Part shown: positions 35,281 to 48,000 of the stretch, in pieces
How the letters are laid out: each line of letters begins with the position of its first letter
Numbering within the stretch: position 1 is the stretch's first letter
NCBI GenBank assembly: GCA_023014335.1
Contig: JAECYW010000004.1
Span: forward strand, 3,224,001 to 3,288,000
DNA from: Galerina marginata
Taxonomy: Eukaryota > Basidiomycota > Agaricomycetes > Agaricales > Galerinaceae
Direction of reading: 5' to 3'
Length of the DNA stretch: 64,000 nucleotides
Made by a program: the position numbers and the translations under genes
Notes under the pieces: model-generated
What the model was told of the DNA's origin: nothing
What the model saw: the letters and a program-made list of their open reading frames with translations, nothing else
Database searches by the model: none

Positions 35281-35763
35281 ATGGCGATACCCTTGGATGC
35301 AGCCAACAATAGTCAAACATCGTACTTTCTATCGAAAGTCAATGCATCATCGAATCTCGACTGTCCAAACATCAACTGCACAGTCAACATACCCTATGTC
35401 TACCACAACCTTCACGCAATTGCACAACCATTACCGAACATACCGATCATTTACATACGACGTTTCACACCAACGGATGACAATCCTCTTCCAAATATGA
35501 ACATTTGGTTGGTTGCTGAGCAACCAGAAGTTCCCCTTCAAACCGACAAGCGATTTTATATTTACGGATATGGCGAAATCACGCTTCAACATTCTAAAAG
35601 TGTTGGACAACAGGAATGCTATAGTGGCCATAATGTGTCAACTGGAAGTGTAGAGCTTATTGTCATTGTGGACCGGGCATGGACGGACTTGAACAAGAGT
35701 GGTATGATCAGTAAATTTATTGAGCGATGTTTTCAATTCCTTCCATTCAAGTTCTGTTTTTGA
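35281..35763 (+). CDS. Orphan protein, 160 aa, intronless
   Basis: An uninterrupted ORF from ATG to TGA. The sequence is beta-strand-like (IPIIYIRRFTPTDD, MNIWLVAEQP, RFYIYGYGEITLQH, VELIVIVDRAW) and ends hydrophobic with Cys/Phe (FQFLPFKFCF). I do not recognise the family. It is divergent from the 208-aa gene and lies in the same AT-rich island. An ORF of this length in AT-rich DNA argues for real coding. Confidence 0.55.
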   Translation: MAIPLDAANNSQTSYFLSKVNASSNLDCPNINCTVNIPYVYHNLHAIAQPLPNIPIIYIRRFTPTDDNPLPNMNIWLVAEQPEVPLQTDKRFYIYGYGEITLQHSKSVGQQECYSGHNVSTGSVELIVIVDRAWTDLNKSGMISKFIERCFQFLPFKFCF

Positions 35764-38511
35764 CGCTCCTACACCACAACAGAAGATACCATTGTCTACA
35801 TTTCATACAGTCATTACCTTCTACTTTCCATCATTGCAAACTGGTGCACCCACATTCCTTACATAAATCTGTTTAATATCCAGACTCCACCTATTTGCCT
35901 TATTTTTTCTCGTCTTATATTTACATGTCATTGCAATTTCTGTGACCCTGTTATCATATCCTATCAATTTGTGAATTATGATGTTTCGACCTCAGTGGCT
36001 TTGAGATTCGACTTTAGGTCTGCGGTGTTTCCAATGCATAAATAAGGCATCGCAAAACCTCAATATCTTCCTTTGGAAAGTGATAGCCCATGAATAATGG
36101 GAAGATATTAATATTATATGTGGTGCCCGTATGATGGCCGTAACAGGTCTTGACGGACGGGTACGGCGGGTGTCCCAAAAACTCTGATGGGACGGGAAAG
36201 TACCCGTCAGACCCGGCCATACGCCCTTCGGTTAGGGTGTGCTGCCCTACTAGTGATTGTCGCAGGTACGCAGACCCGCACAGGTAAGGTGCATGGGTAG
36301 GCGCGCCATGAGGGTACGGGTACAGGTATGACCTAGCGTACCTGGAGTTTACCCATGCCAATCACTACTGGCAGTGGTGTTCCTTGTTCCTCACTGACTG
36401 ACCGACATTATTCATTGTTTTAGTACTTTTCTCAGTGCTTAATGTTTTTGCTTGTTAGTATATGGGTTGTTTACATTTGAAGTAAGATGGGTGAATCGTG
36501 CTCGTTTTAATCACAACGATAAATACTTGCACCAGACGTGTCTGTCTAAGTCCAGGCGTTGCCCGTAGGGCTATAATTGGGAATAAATTACTTTTTGGTT
36601 GGTTTGAACCCGCGATTTAGGCTCCGATACAGTTGTCCGAGTCCAACCATGACAACTTCAATTCCTAACCCCACCTCGAAACCTGTGGCCTGGGTTCCGA
36701 ACATCTTCTAAGCCATTGTGGTTGCCCTCGTCGTGGTGAAAAAATGTTGCCTTGTCTTCATATTTAAGGGATAGCTCGACAAAGACCAATATTTTGTGGT
36801 GAACACCAAAATTGGATGGTGGTGTTTTTCGCTTTGGAGACCTACCATGTTTGTGCCATTCAAGATAGGCAAGTAAGTTCGCAAGACAGGGCATTCTTGA
36901 TGATAAACACGCCAAGTGTTTGTCTATATCAACCTTCCTGTATTTTAGCATGTGAGTCCATTTCTTCGATGATATTAGTAACCGGGGAGTCAGTAATGCT
37001 TTTTAGTGCGTCAGTTAGTTCGTTATTTACTGCTCGCCTTAAGGTGGGTTGCGTGAGGTACGTCAGACACACGTGAACTCTAGATCTTCCTTTGAACTCA
37101 CTAGGCATAAGGCCGGCAACTGACTTTGAAGGCGAAGAAATTGGATGTGCTAGAACGCCTGTTTGCCTCACATTGTCATTTCTTCACCGGCATTTCATGC
37201 ACAGTTGCGCTCCCGTCTTGGGCTTTATCTCTCAGAGTCTCTCTTGGTATCTTGGCCTGCTCTACGTGTGCTATTAACTAACACCAACTGTCCATTTGTT
37301 CCGGACATTTTCAAAGCTCGCCGAATTGTTCTTGGGCCGACAATTTTTGGGTCTATCAGCTATTCTAATTCTAAATCGAGACGGGAATTCTGCTAGTACA
37401 CTCTGTCGATAAATCGGCCATCATGCCGCGGTGCCTGCTAATCATCGAGTCTCGAACTGGATGCTGAATCTATGTATAGTTTCCTTGGAAGCTCACATAT
37501 ATTTATAGGATCCAGAAGGCTGCCGTCGGGAACACTGTTGAACCTCGCATTCGTTACAATTATTTGGAAACATCTCGTATTACATGACATACAGCCCGAT
37601 GTCCGTCCGCCGCGCAAAGATCGAGCGTGCAAAGGACGTGGTCCTACAATCGGACTATCGGGTATCGGAAAGTCCTATTTTTGCGCATGGCAGCTGGCCT
37701 TGACTAGCCTGACTGTGACTAGTGAGGTTGCATACAATTTGGGAGCAAATGCGCAGCAGGCCTGCAACTTCAGGCGGAAATAGCTACTGAACGTGCAGCA
37801 TTAGAAAAGGTCTTTCTGGCCAGGTTTAATATGAACACCAAACTGGAAGAGTCGAAGAAATACAGGAACTGGTCGTGTGCTTTCGTCGTATAACTGGTCC
37901 TCCGATATTCATCCTTCACCTCGGAATGTCATCCTTCGGCCTATCTTTGACTCTAACACCTGTTTACTTCCGCCGTCCTTTCAATTATGTGATTCACAAA
38001 TTTGGCTAAGGCAGTCTCGAGGTTGCCAATATGTCATTTTTTATTGCGCTGGGGCGTATTTAAAGCGGTGTCCTGCACTGAAGGATGAGAGTTCCCTGTA
38101 TTTTGATTTCATACTTAGAATAATATACCTTTATGTTAGGTGGTGTAGCCCTAAGCATTGATTATGTATAGCATAGAAAACTCGCCGCCAACACGTTTCT
38201 CCCTATGTCCTGCTATGACCAGAAGTTAAAAGCCCGAAGCGATCAACGGAATGATTGCTATTTATGGATCATAACAAATAACGGCGGTGCAACCGTGTGT
38301 GCCATAAGAGACCCGGAAGATGGTAAACGGCAGGATCCACTCAAGGTTTCCTGTCAAACTCCACATCCATCTCTGCCTGTATTCAAGCACGGAAACACAC
38401 ATTTGACTCGTGTGGTGAGTTCTATCTATCTTCTTGAAATGGTCGTTTGGATCGTGGAGCGACAGATGTTTGGCTGCTGGTACTCATCATACTATCCACA
38501 CAGGACAGCCA
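35764..38511. other. Gene-poor stretch with decayed gene fragments
   Basis: No intact gene is found. Near 36680-37171 (minus) coding-like pieces occur (RVHVCLTYLTQPTLRRAVNNE, CLANLLAYLEWHKHG) that do not assemble. Near 37650-37700 (plus) GLSGIGKSYFCAWQLA looks like a Walker A segment, without the rest of an ATPase. A tRNA-like B box lies on the minus strand near 36605. Confidence 0.4.
37649..37783 (+). pseudogene. Fragment with Walker A-like motif
   Basis: The translated stretch GLSGIGKSYFCAWQLA has the GxxxxGKS spacing of P-loop NTPases, in a form reminiscent of Crinkler-type fungal proteins. The frame stops soon after, and no Walker B or partner exon is found nearby. I read it as a remnant. 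Confidence 0.3.
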
Positions 38512-40233
38512 ATGTCACCAAAGCAATTTCCACTCAACGATAGCGAAACGAAGGAATGGTTAAGGAGGGTTGGATTACTATCCGAGGAAGACGCTTTGCG
38601 CATCATTTCCACGATTAAGTTCAACGAGGACCATTTTCAAACCCTGGCTATCAAAGTCGACTCTGTTCTCAACCCGGTGGCGGGAGATGGAAGGTTTCCT
38701 GGCCTTTGTGGGTTTTCTTTGTGGAAGAAACGAAGAAGGGAGGACCCACAGCTGAAGGTGCTTTATGCAGAACAGGAAGCCACTCGTCACTCCAACAACA
38801 TGCTCCGCTCCCTCCTCGCCCCAATACGACGTCTTCCATCAGAAATCCTTTCAGAAATATTCAAATTCTGTCTTCCCCGCGATAAATTCATTCGACCTGC
38901 AGCAGGTGAAGCCCCACTTCTTCTCACCCAAATATGCGCGGCGTGGCGGGATGTCTGCATTTCGAATGCAGTTCTGTGGTCATCATTGGAGATAGTCAAC
39001 AAGAACCCCGATACCATGCAAATTGACCCAGACCACAGGCGAAACATCACCGCTCTCCTCAATATGTGGTTTTCGCGTGCGGGTCATTGCCTGCTCTCAT
39101 TTTCCGTTCAGGACGACAACATTTTGATCAAGAATGTCGCCGAAACTGTGGGTAAATTAGCTCCACGATGGCGACACCTCAGATTCAACATTCCGGAGGA
39201 CACTTGCCTTTCCATACCTCCATCCAATGATTATTCAGCATTGGAGACCTTTGAGATCTATACGCCTGAGGGCCTCGACGTCTGCTTGGTCGAGGATCTT
39301 TCAGGTGCCCTGTTGAATGCCCCCAATCTTTGGCAGTTTATTTGGGACAACGGGGACCGTCGCCCTTCGCCTATCGACCTGCACTGGACCAATTTAACTC
39401 GCTTGACGTTAAACACGTCCATCAACATAGCTCAATGCCTTACAATCATGTCAATGCTCACTGGAATTACTCATTTAACCTTCCAAGATATCACTATGTC
39501 CACTTGCATTCTTTCTCGCCGTGACATCATTCTACCCGAACTCACCTCTTTTGTCATCTGCGCCGAATGCTCTATGGCACCTGTATTTGAAGAGATCACT
39601 CTGCCCAAATTGGAGGAGCTCGTACTAAATATCAAGACATGGTCACATAGTTCACTCATTAACTTCCTTCGCCGCTCCCGGTGTCCTCTCGAAAGCTTAA
39701 ACCTCTACTTCCCTCCATTAACAGAAACAGAACTCATTGAATGTCTAGAGATCGTTCAGAACACATTAAAGGAGTTCACCGTCCAAGGCACCGGAAATGG
39801 AATTCACTCCATTGGCGATTGCCTCCTTGACCGACTGACTGACAATGGCAAAGATGACGTTCTTTGTCCCAAAGTCGTCGTAATCGCACTCTATGAGTGT
39901 ATCTCCTGCTCACCCGGCCATTTTGCCCGTATGGTCGAATCCCGCTTGACTCCTCCTTCGCCTCCAATTGAGTCTGATGGCTCTAGCGAAGCCAAACCTC
40001 GTCCTACCATCTCGCCTATCAGGGTGATCGAGATGTACGACAACGAACCCGAGTTGGAGGAATTAAAGACGCTGCAAAGGATGGGCTTAATCACAAAGGT
40101 ATATTCTAACGTCGACGGGATACCGCTAGAACTGGAGCCAGAGGAGATCGAGCGCCTGAGAACACTGAGGGAGGAAGGTCTAATACGTAGGGTGTATTCA
40201 CCTACGGCGGGAACTTTTGGAGACGTGGACTAA
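38512..40233 (+). CDS. F-box protein, agaric LRR-like type, 573 aa
   Basis: A single exon. I chose the ATG at 38512 (MSPKQFPLNDSETKEWL); the frame is open further upstream, but that part looks non-coding. The F-box is at about residues 106-150 (IRRLPSEILSEIFKFCLPRD, then LLLTQICAAWRDVCI), the pattern of very many agaric F-box proteins. It is followed by a leucine-rich body (TNLTRLTLNTSI, LPKLEELVLNIK) and two near-repeated C-terminal blocks (LKTLQRMGLITKVYSN and LRTLREEGLIRRVYSP). It is probably an SCF ubiquitin-ligase adaptor. Confidence 0.85.
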   Translation: MSPKQFPLNDSETKEWLRRVGLLSEEDALRIISTIKFNEDHFQTLAIKVDSVLNPVAGDGRFPGLCGFSLWKKRRREDPQLKVLYAEQEATRHSNNMLRSLLAPIRRLPSEILSEIFKFCLPRDKFIRPAAGEAPLLLTQICAAWRDVCISNAVLWSSLEIVNKNPDTMQIDPDHRRNITALLNMWFSRAGHCLLSFSVQDDNILIKNVAETVGKLAPRWRHLRFNIPEDTCLSIPPSNDYSALETFEIYTPEGLDVCLVEDLSGALLNAPNLWQFIWDNGDRRPSPIDLHWTNLTRLTLNTSINIAQCLTIMSMLTGITHLTFQDITMSTCILSRRDIILPELTSFVICAECSMAPVFEEITLPKLEELVLNIKTWSHSSLINFLRRSRCPLESLNLYFPPLTETELIECLEIVQNTLKEFTVQGTGNGIHSIGDCLLDRLTDNGKDDVLCPKVVVIALYECISCSPGHFARMVESRLTPPSPPIESDGSSEAKPRPTISPIRVIEMYDNEPELEELKTLQRMGLITKVYSNVDGIPLELEPEEIERLRTLREEGLIRRVYSPTAGTFGDVD

Positions 40234-40409
40234 TTTATGCATCAATACCACTGTACTCATCTAATGTAATACTTACCTAGCCTGTATACGAGTTACGAGG
40301 AGTATGAACAGTTGAACTAATCGATCGTTATTCCTGAGGGGACAAACAACGCGTAAACAAACCTGCCGCACGCGTCGACGCGTCGTTAAGAACTCCTTCA
40401 GTAACCGCC

Positions 40410-41529
40410 ATGTCAGAGCATCCACAAATTCCTTCTGCGCCTGGTCCATCCACGCCTCTCAAAACCTCCTACACATATCATTCTCCAATGCCAACTACAC
40501 CAGGACCTTACATTCTTGGCGTCGATGAGGCTGGTCGAGGACCCGTCCTTGGTCCTCTTGTTTATGGAATCGCGTACTGTCCGGTATCATACAAGGAGAA
40601 AATGGAAGAGCTAGGCTTTGCAGGTGTGTTCTTTAAAATGTTGGCTCAAGAGTTAGCTTTACCCGTCCCATAGACTCGAAAACACTAAATTCTGCTACGC
40701 GATCGAGTTTGCTCGATATTCTCAGTTCTGATCCCACAAACCTTGGCTGGTCTGTGCGGGTCGTAAGCCCCCAAGCAATATCGAGTGGCATGCTTCGCCG
40801 TCCGCCCGTAAATCTCAATCGACAATCTGAAGATGCTACAATCCTCTTGATACGAGAAGTTCTTGCCAAAGGTATTAAATTATCAGAGGTACGTGCTTTA
40901 CATATAATGCAACCGCGCCATACAAATAAATTTACAAAAAGGTCTATGTTGATGCTCTAGGCACGACGGAAACATATGAAAAGTATCTATCGTCTCTATT
41001 CCCGGGAATAAGCTTCACAGTGGCAAAGAAAGCCGATTCCAAGTACAAGATAGTTGGGGCAGCCAGCGTGGCCGCGAAAGTAACGCGAGATGCCTGTATA
41101 GAAGGCTGGTATTTCGAAGAAAGTGAGGGAAAGACAGAAGAATCAGTACCATGGAGCAAAGAACTTGGTTCAGGTTACCCATCTGGTTGGTTCTCGTCGC
41201 ATACCTTTGGATGTTCAGATTACTCAAAAAAGCACCTAGATCCGAATACACAAGCCTGGTTGAAGACCGCTGTTGATCCTGTCTTCGGATTCCCAAAAAT
41301 TGCGCGCTTTTCTTGGACGACCGTCAAGGTCATCTTGGATAAGAGTGCTCATGCAGTAAAATGGTCAGGCATCCTTCCATTCGGCCATCTTGTCGAGCTC
41401 ATACACGTATACAGGACTGATGAAGGGCAAGCCTCTCTGATCAAAGCTTTTGAAGGTGGTCAAGGTCTCGACAAAGGCCGGTGTGCAATCGCTAGGGATT
41501 TGTATATCAAGAGCATTGATACATTGTGA
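40410..41529 (+). CDS. RNH201: Ribonuclease H2 catalytic subunit A
   Basis: Model: join(40410..40623, 40674..40888, 40942..41529), 338 aa. RNase H2 cuts the RNA strand of RNA-DNA hybrids and removes single ribonucleotides from DNA in the nucleus. The type-2 RNase H signature is present: [17 protein letters not shown] with catalytic D39 and E40, DSKTLN split by the first intron, YVDALGTTE and [22 protein letters not shown]-terminal ELGSGYPSG and the DP..FGFP..ARFSW stretch are usual for eukaryotic subunit A. Length and gene structure are ordinary. It is read toward the 3' end of the SNU66 gene. Confidence 0.95.
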
Positions 41530-41654
41530 CGCCATCCGTTCTTGATATCCCCGTCATGTTGATTCATTATGAATATATTTGAGGCTGAAGCCTCAGTGTA
41601 AGTTACAAACGACATATACATATAAGGGACAGACGTTGGGTATGTCTTTAAACT

Positions 41655-44579
41655 CTATCGCCTTTTAGGTGGAGGAGAACCTTGGACCTCTTCATCAGCC
41701 TTCCTTTTCGTCCCGAGACCGAAGGCGACCTTAGCACGACCACCAGGCACTGGTGTTCCACCTTGCGACGGTGTTTCGACAAGAGTAGAGGATATACGCG
41801 AAAATCCGGCTTTTGGAGCAGGCGATGCAGATGCAGATCCGCCTGGACCAACCCCGTTTGATGTTAAATGAAGTTGAGGAGCAGGAACTGTCATGAAGCC
41901 CGAATCTCCTGCAAGCTGCGCATTCTTACTTTCCTTCTTCTTTTTCGTCTTCTCAGTTTTGCCCTTGGCGAGAGGTTGTGTATCCAAGAAGTCGGTAGCC
42001 TGGGGCACAGCACTAAACGCAAGAAGTTTAGTCAGTCAGGGGTGATAGTAACGGAATGAACGCTTACCCTCTGTTTCCGACAGACAGCACGAAGTGGGCT
42101 TGCCCGGTCTTTTCCTGTCTCTTCTGGAATGCCCTATTCATGCTCAACGGCGTGTCGCCGCTCACCATGGCTTCCTTCTTCTTCTCTTCGGCAATCTTCT
42201 TCAAGCGTTTCTCCGTTTTCATTTTTCCAGAGCCTTTGCCGTGGAACTTGTGAGAAAGAGCTTTCCATGCTTCCTTTGTCGACAGAGCACGACCGAACTC
42301 GTCGTAGTAAACCGAGACATTGGTGACATCCGGCTTGTAGTTTTTGAAAGCATCCATGGTGTCTCTTGCCTCCTGCTGTTCGCGAACCCGGTTCTCGTAC
42401 TCTCGCTGAGCTTGATCCTTGTTCCCACCACGCGACTGCAAACGCTCCAGGTCTCGCTGAGCAACTCTCCGTCGTTGATCCGCCAACCAGAGATCCCTCT
42501 GTTTCTGAATTTTTTCTCGTTCCAACTGATCCGATGAAGGTTGTGCGAGAATGCCTTGTTGTCGAAGGATATTCAAAGTCGACGCCATGCCCGTGCTAAA
42601 CGTTTGCTCCGAAGAGGTGCCAACTTCTAGTCCACCGTCAGCGCCTTCTGCGGCGGCGGCCAGCTCTTCGGCTTCTGTCTGCTTAAGCGCCTCTTCGATG
42701 GCATCCAGCATATTCATGTCGTAGTCTTCGTCGTCTTCGTCCTTCACTCGGACTTCTCCAGCTTCTAGTTCGTCTAGGGCGACATCCCCGGGCGCCATTG
42801 AAACATCCCTCGACTCCGAGCGTTGACGCGGCGTTTCCTGCGCCTGCGGTATCACAGGTTCTTTCGGTTCATGCTTCGGCTTCACGACCTGGTTAGTACC
42901 GACAACTTGCACAAACTCGGAGGTCTCATCGAAAGTCAATCCCCCTTCTTCCTCGTGATTCGGGTCCTCGGTCTTGATCAATAGCTGATTCTCCTCTTCC
43001 TCCTCCTTCAGTCGTTGTTCTGCAACTGTGAACAAGGGGCAATGTAAATAGCTTGGAAGGATTTAGGCGTCATGGACACTCACTCTTTTTGGCCAACTCT
43101 TCTGGGGAGAGCTTCTTGGTCTTGTGAAGCTTGGCTTTTCGTGAACGGGCTAGCGCAGCCTGCAGCTCGTCGTCGTCGACAAAGTTGGCATCAAGATTGC
43201 GTTCCAGAGGAACAATTGGTTGGTCGACATCCATGTCGTCAACAGGGGCCTCAGCGTCGGTAGGAACGCGACGGCTAGGCCGTTTTTTCTTAGTCTAGAG
43301 ACTGAGGTCAGAACATTGCAATGACCTAGCTAGGTTTCGAATCCTGCCTGACCTTGGGTTTCTTGAAGCCTATTTCGCCTTCTTGAACATAATCGGCACT
43401 AGCTATGTTTTCTGTTGGAAACAATGAACATCGAATTTTATCTCGTACAAATGACCAGAACTTACTGGCATAGTCGATCGTAAGAAGAGACTTGTTAAGA
43501 GCAGCAGCAGACTGTAATTTTTGCTCCTCTTGTTTGACTTTACTTGATAGTGTCGTCGAACTGCCCAACCTAAATTCCTGTAATACTATCAACGACTCAT
43601 ATGGGGATAGGATGTGATTCAAAACCTACTGAATTTCGTGGGCCCTCTATATCTTCGTCGTATTTTGCCAAGATGGAACGCTTCATCAGACCCTGGTGCC
43701 CTTCGCCAAACTCGTCATCATCATATCCTGTATAGTCACGTTTCTTGATTTTGAGCTCTATTCGTTCTTTGAGTCTTTCCTGTTCTGCCATCTCAACGTT
43801 CTGCAGTTCATCCTCTAAATAACTCGGCCGTGAATCATTGAACTGGAGTAACGACTAAGCGCTCACCTTCGTTATCGAGAATACGGCTATCTTTCAACGT
43901 AAGTATCCGAGCTTCCCCTTCGTCCATTTCGTCAAAGTCATGGCTGACCTTGAGACCGACAAGATCACCTAGATAAACACTCTATGGTCAACACCCAGAC
44001 AACAAAAACATGTTTACACGGTAACTCACGTTCAGTGTAATCTTCCTGGATCTCTTTGTCCCTGTTCTCAAACTCTTGTTGCCTCTTTTTGGCGAGTTCC
44101 TTTTCCTTTTTCTTGTTCCTCTTGATCCACTTCAAGGTATCGTCCACATCTTCTTCTGCGTCACCCAGAGTTGCTCCTTTCAGTGATGCGTGGAGCTCTC
44201 GTCGATTCCGCACCCTGTTGGAGCAATAGTAATGAGCATCTGTGTACTCTTTAAACTCCAAAACTGGGTCTGATATGACCAAGAAAAAACAATGAAGCGA
44301 AAATAAGATGGAAGAGTTGAAAGCAACTTACTTGGCTATTTTATCTTGAATTTTCCTGAAATAAAGGTGAAGCACTATGTCAGAAACCTGCCAAATAATG
44401 GAGAAACAGACGCACTTTGCGTCACGGTCTTTGGCCTCTTTTTCTTGCAATTTGGCATAGTTGTTTTCAGCTTGCTGATCTTTGTCTGTTGGGGCTTTGT
44501 CGTCCGTTAAAGGCTTGAGACCAAGGGAAATACGAATCTTATTCGTTTCCTCCAAGCTGATACTTTCTTCCATCGACAT
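41655..44579 (-). CDS. SNU66: SNU66/SART1 family U4/U6.U5 tri-snRNP protein
   Basis: Ten exons: complement(join(41655..42012, 42068..43025, 43084..43294, 43353..43402, 43466..43577, 43630..43814, 43867..43968, 44030..44214, 44332..44355, 44416..44579)), 782 aa, all in frame. The N-terminus (SISLEETNKIRISLGLKPL) matches the Hub1-binding HIND element of SART1. Next come a Lys/Glu-rich coiled region, DLVGLKVSHDFDEMDEGEARILTLKD, and the conserved C-terminal GMASTLNILRQQGIL, FGRALSTKEAWKALSHKFHG and GDTPLSMNRAFQKRQEK. A low-complexity basic tail ends the protein. It acts in pre-mRNA splicing as a tri-snRNP component. The 24-nt exon at 44332-44355 is notable. Confidence 0.95.
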
Positions 44580-44745
44580 TTCGAGATAAATGTGAGGTGT
44601 AAAACTGTGGAGGTTGTGGAAAGGAGGGAATGAGGCTACGTGACTTGGTCGCGGTAACGACTTGAGCCTGTATTACGTAATGCGAATATTTCAACGTCGT
44701 CCCCGGTCACTTTCCACGCATTGCCAACCACCTCCTTGGTACAGG
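44580..44745. promoter_or_regulatory. Putative bidirectional promoter
   Basis: Only 166 bp separate the divergent start codons of the SNU66 gene and the complex I subunit gene, so the core promoters must lie here or overlap the 5' UTRs. No specific box is claimed. Confidence 0.5.
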
Positions 44746-45091
44746 ATGTCGTCTATTACTGCGCCATTTCTTAGAACGTACCGTTACCTGGTGAGTCGGA
44801 TGTTCTACTCAAAAGTTTCCTCAACTGAATCAGTTGACACTCTTCAGCAACGTCAAGCACATGAAAGCCCTGTCATTTTTTATTCAGTAGTTATCGGGGC
44901 AATTGGCCCAGTCATGGCCCTCACGGTGCCCCCTATTCGACAAAGTATGGGATATAAGCCCGCAGAAATGATTCCGGCCACATACCCAGGTGCATAATCA
45001 TCACCCTTTTCGCCTTCCCTATGCTGATGTCTGCGACGCGACAGTACCTAACCGCCCAAGGAGACCAACAACGGGATACGAGGACCCATGA
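44746..45091 (+). CDS. Mitochondrial complex I accessory subunit, 9.5-kDa/NDUFA3-like
   Basis: Model: join(44746..44989, 45045..45091), 96 aa. The core (SPVIFYSVVIGAIGPVMALT, then VPPIRQSMGY) is one membrane segment followed by the PPIR motif. The tail is TYPVPNRPRRPTTGYEDP. This layout matches the Neurospora 9.5-kDa subunit of NADH:ubiquinone oxidoreductase as I remember it (TM segment, PPIR, P..YP-P-GPR---TG-DD end). It acts in the mitochondrial inner membrane. The N-terminus, rich in Arg/Ser without acids, suits mitochondrial import. An upstream in-frame ATG-less extension is ignored. Confidence 0.8.
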
Positions 45092-48000
45092 GCAGTGTCA
45101 GGTCCGAATGCAAGTCTGATGTTTTTCGTGATATTGGCATAGATGCTGTAAATAACATCAATGGACCTATTGGTTTCCTTTTCTTGCAAGCCGGAACGCT
45201 ACCTGAAGTATGCCTTACACATCCTTGCGGAATGATCCCCGTGTCATTCCAATTCCTATGGCCTCTTTATGGAATTACCTTGACTTCTCCTAGTGTCTTT
45301 CTTCAAGCCTGCTACAACTGGACATTTCCAATGGGTAAGCCGCACCTTTGGGGGAATTTCCTGCAGTTGTGAACTAACTTTTACGTGAAGTGCATATATG
45401 GCTCGTATGTCTCTTGCTCTATGTCAACTATCGCTCAAGATATTGGTCATTCGAGTCAAGAGCTATTGTCGGTCAGCCATTTTAGTTGCCCTCGCCATAA
45501 CCGACCCGTTAACAGCATCAACAGCCTCTGATGTCGATCTGGTTTACAATTGTTCGGTCGTGTTAAGGAATTCAAAAGTTCAACTCGAGGATCCACTGCA
45601 CCGATACAGGCATTCGCTCACACTTGATGCATTTGTTTGCCTGCCACTTGTGGATTACTGGAAGCCGTGTTGGATGTGTTTTTATTGTCTGACTTCTAAG
45701 ATGGACTAACCTAAATTACCTACAAGGAATTGACTCCTGCAAACGTGTTCCCATTAGGATGCCCGAAACAAGACTGGCGAGGTGGAATAACTGCAACTAT
45801 CATGCTGTAAGTTTTATCTCCTGCAGGTTCTCCTGCTTAAGACACGGTCGACAAGCATATTACTCAACTTCTATCCCCGTTGCTCCTTCCTTCCGATGCG
45901 TAGTCGCTTCTTTCAATAAAGTGAGAACTCCTCCCTGGTAGATGTCGTTCCTTCAACTCGAAGTTTTTTGCCATCCCAGTTTTTGAAATGCATTTCTCCT
46001 GATTTGTCAAATAGCCAGTTAGGGCCAGTCCAAATACCGGACGTTTGTGACAGGAAACTGGTCATATCCTCAGGCTCTTCTATCGTCACCCACCTCGGTG
46101 AAAATTGGTAATGGACTGGCGGCCGACGGTTCTCGTACTGTTCACCGAATTTGAAGCATGGTGGGACCAGAATTATGATGCACTCCATTGCTACTTGCAG
46201 CTCGCAGGGCACAGACACGGTATGGAGAGAGATCTATAGACATTCTTGTTGACTTTTGAATGATTTCTGGAGAAATAGGCACCCATCCTATTCGCGTTTT
46301 ATGATCCTGTCGAAAAGTTTGGGTATCCACAACGCCTGCTCCAACGCCTGCTCTCGTTCACAGGGACCGCCCCGAATCGATAACCGGATTGGACGCCGTA
46401 CTATCTCAGTTTGAGGTATTGGAACTCGTCAGCCCACGCGTGCAGAGCTAACTTGTCTGCTCTCATCTTTTCCGGGACTGTTCCTTTTAATAAGATGACA
46501 GGCGGACACTCTAGTGCACCCGCACAAGTTCTCAGCATTTACCGGCTATGTACGCACCCGTTCTAGTTTTTTTTCGAGAATAACAGCGCCACTCACCACA
46601 GTCTATTTTGAAGTACCTCATCCAAACACTCGTTTAAGACTTGTAAATAACACACTGGTAATATTCCCGATCTCACTGATGTGTCCCCGCTTCTAGAATT
46701 TAGACACTCTGGGAGCAGTCAGGTGGGCATTTGGGCTTCTATCGACACCGCATCTGTGATTCGATCGACCTCAAAATTCGTTCTGAAGAAATTAAAGGAC
46801 TTTATAGGACCGAACATGCCAAGTTACTCCAAGCCACTTCTCACGAGAGGACCTGAGTCAATTTTAGATTACCAATTCGCCCTCGTCCAATGTTAGTACG
46901 CCATTTGTTATCTAATCTCTTACTGACAATTTATTCTCTTCAGGAAAGAAGTCGAAGACCGTGTCGTTCCATCTGTACCTTTCTTCGTCAGTATTTCCGA
47001 CTTCGTGGCTGCATAGGACAGCATTCGTTTTTGCTTAACACACTGGGACTTGTCTACTTCGTCATATGATGCACAACTTGTTTTTGCAAGTATGTAGATT
47101 ACAGTTCACTCGTGTTGCTGCTGCCGAAGGTATTCAACCTCAACATAGATCGGATTCCGACACAATCACCAAATGCCAATTGATAAGTCGCATACATACA
47201 AATGGGTCATTGACACTCCCGTTCAGCTGACCGGGTTTTCTCCGTATTTTGATCTTCAAACACTGACGGCGGTTAGCAATTCTTGGCCACTTCTGTCGGT
47301 CTCTTTGTGAAATTTTACATCACTGATGATTTAAAGTGATGGAAGTCAATGGACATTTGAACGGTAAGTAAAGAATTGATAATCCGTAGAACATAGGTAC
47401 GCCGCGGGGTATTCAAGTATCGCGGTATCCGTGCCATCGGGGTTCCATTCACCAAGCATCCCTGGGTTTGTTCTGCACATCCTTCAAGGACCCTTGTTAA
47501 GGATAACAATGTTGACAGGAAGTTAACAGAAAGGCCTACAAGAAAAAGCTTCAAGCGTACGTCTTACTTTCCGATAACTAATTTGCCAAAGGGAATTTAA
47601 CGCACCTTGGGCAACCGCAGCGAATGACAACGATGGTGGTCTGATAATTATTGTGGCTCTCCCTTCCTGTCACTTGACCTGCGTTTTAATGGGTCGCTGC
47701 GAACTTGGACTGATCAAATGTTCATGTTGAGATGGTTTCTAAAAATAAACCACTTGTGGACCAGCTGTTCAAACAATTATCGGATGGGTCGTGTCCCTGT
47801 CCCTTCCGCACCTCCAGACTCAAAAGTCCTCCAACTCAGAATTCTGAAAATGACATCGGATAGAAACGGGAATGCTGCCTTGAAATCCCACAGGTACAAA
47901 GGGCTTGGCATACTAGGACACCCTCAGAAAAGATAACCTTCCATTTCTCCACTAATCCCCACCTGGTTTTTGATTTTTTTTACAGCTTTTCCAGGACCTG

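Noticed and set aside
36014..36361. 115-aa minus ORF rich in Tyr/Pro
   Set aside because: Lies on repeated GGGTAC/GTACCC-like sequence; looks like non-coding repeat.
44662..44745. Longer N-terminus for the complex I subunit
   Set aside because: The frame opens with a non-ATG codon; the ATG at 44746 gives the usual length.
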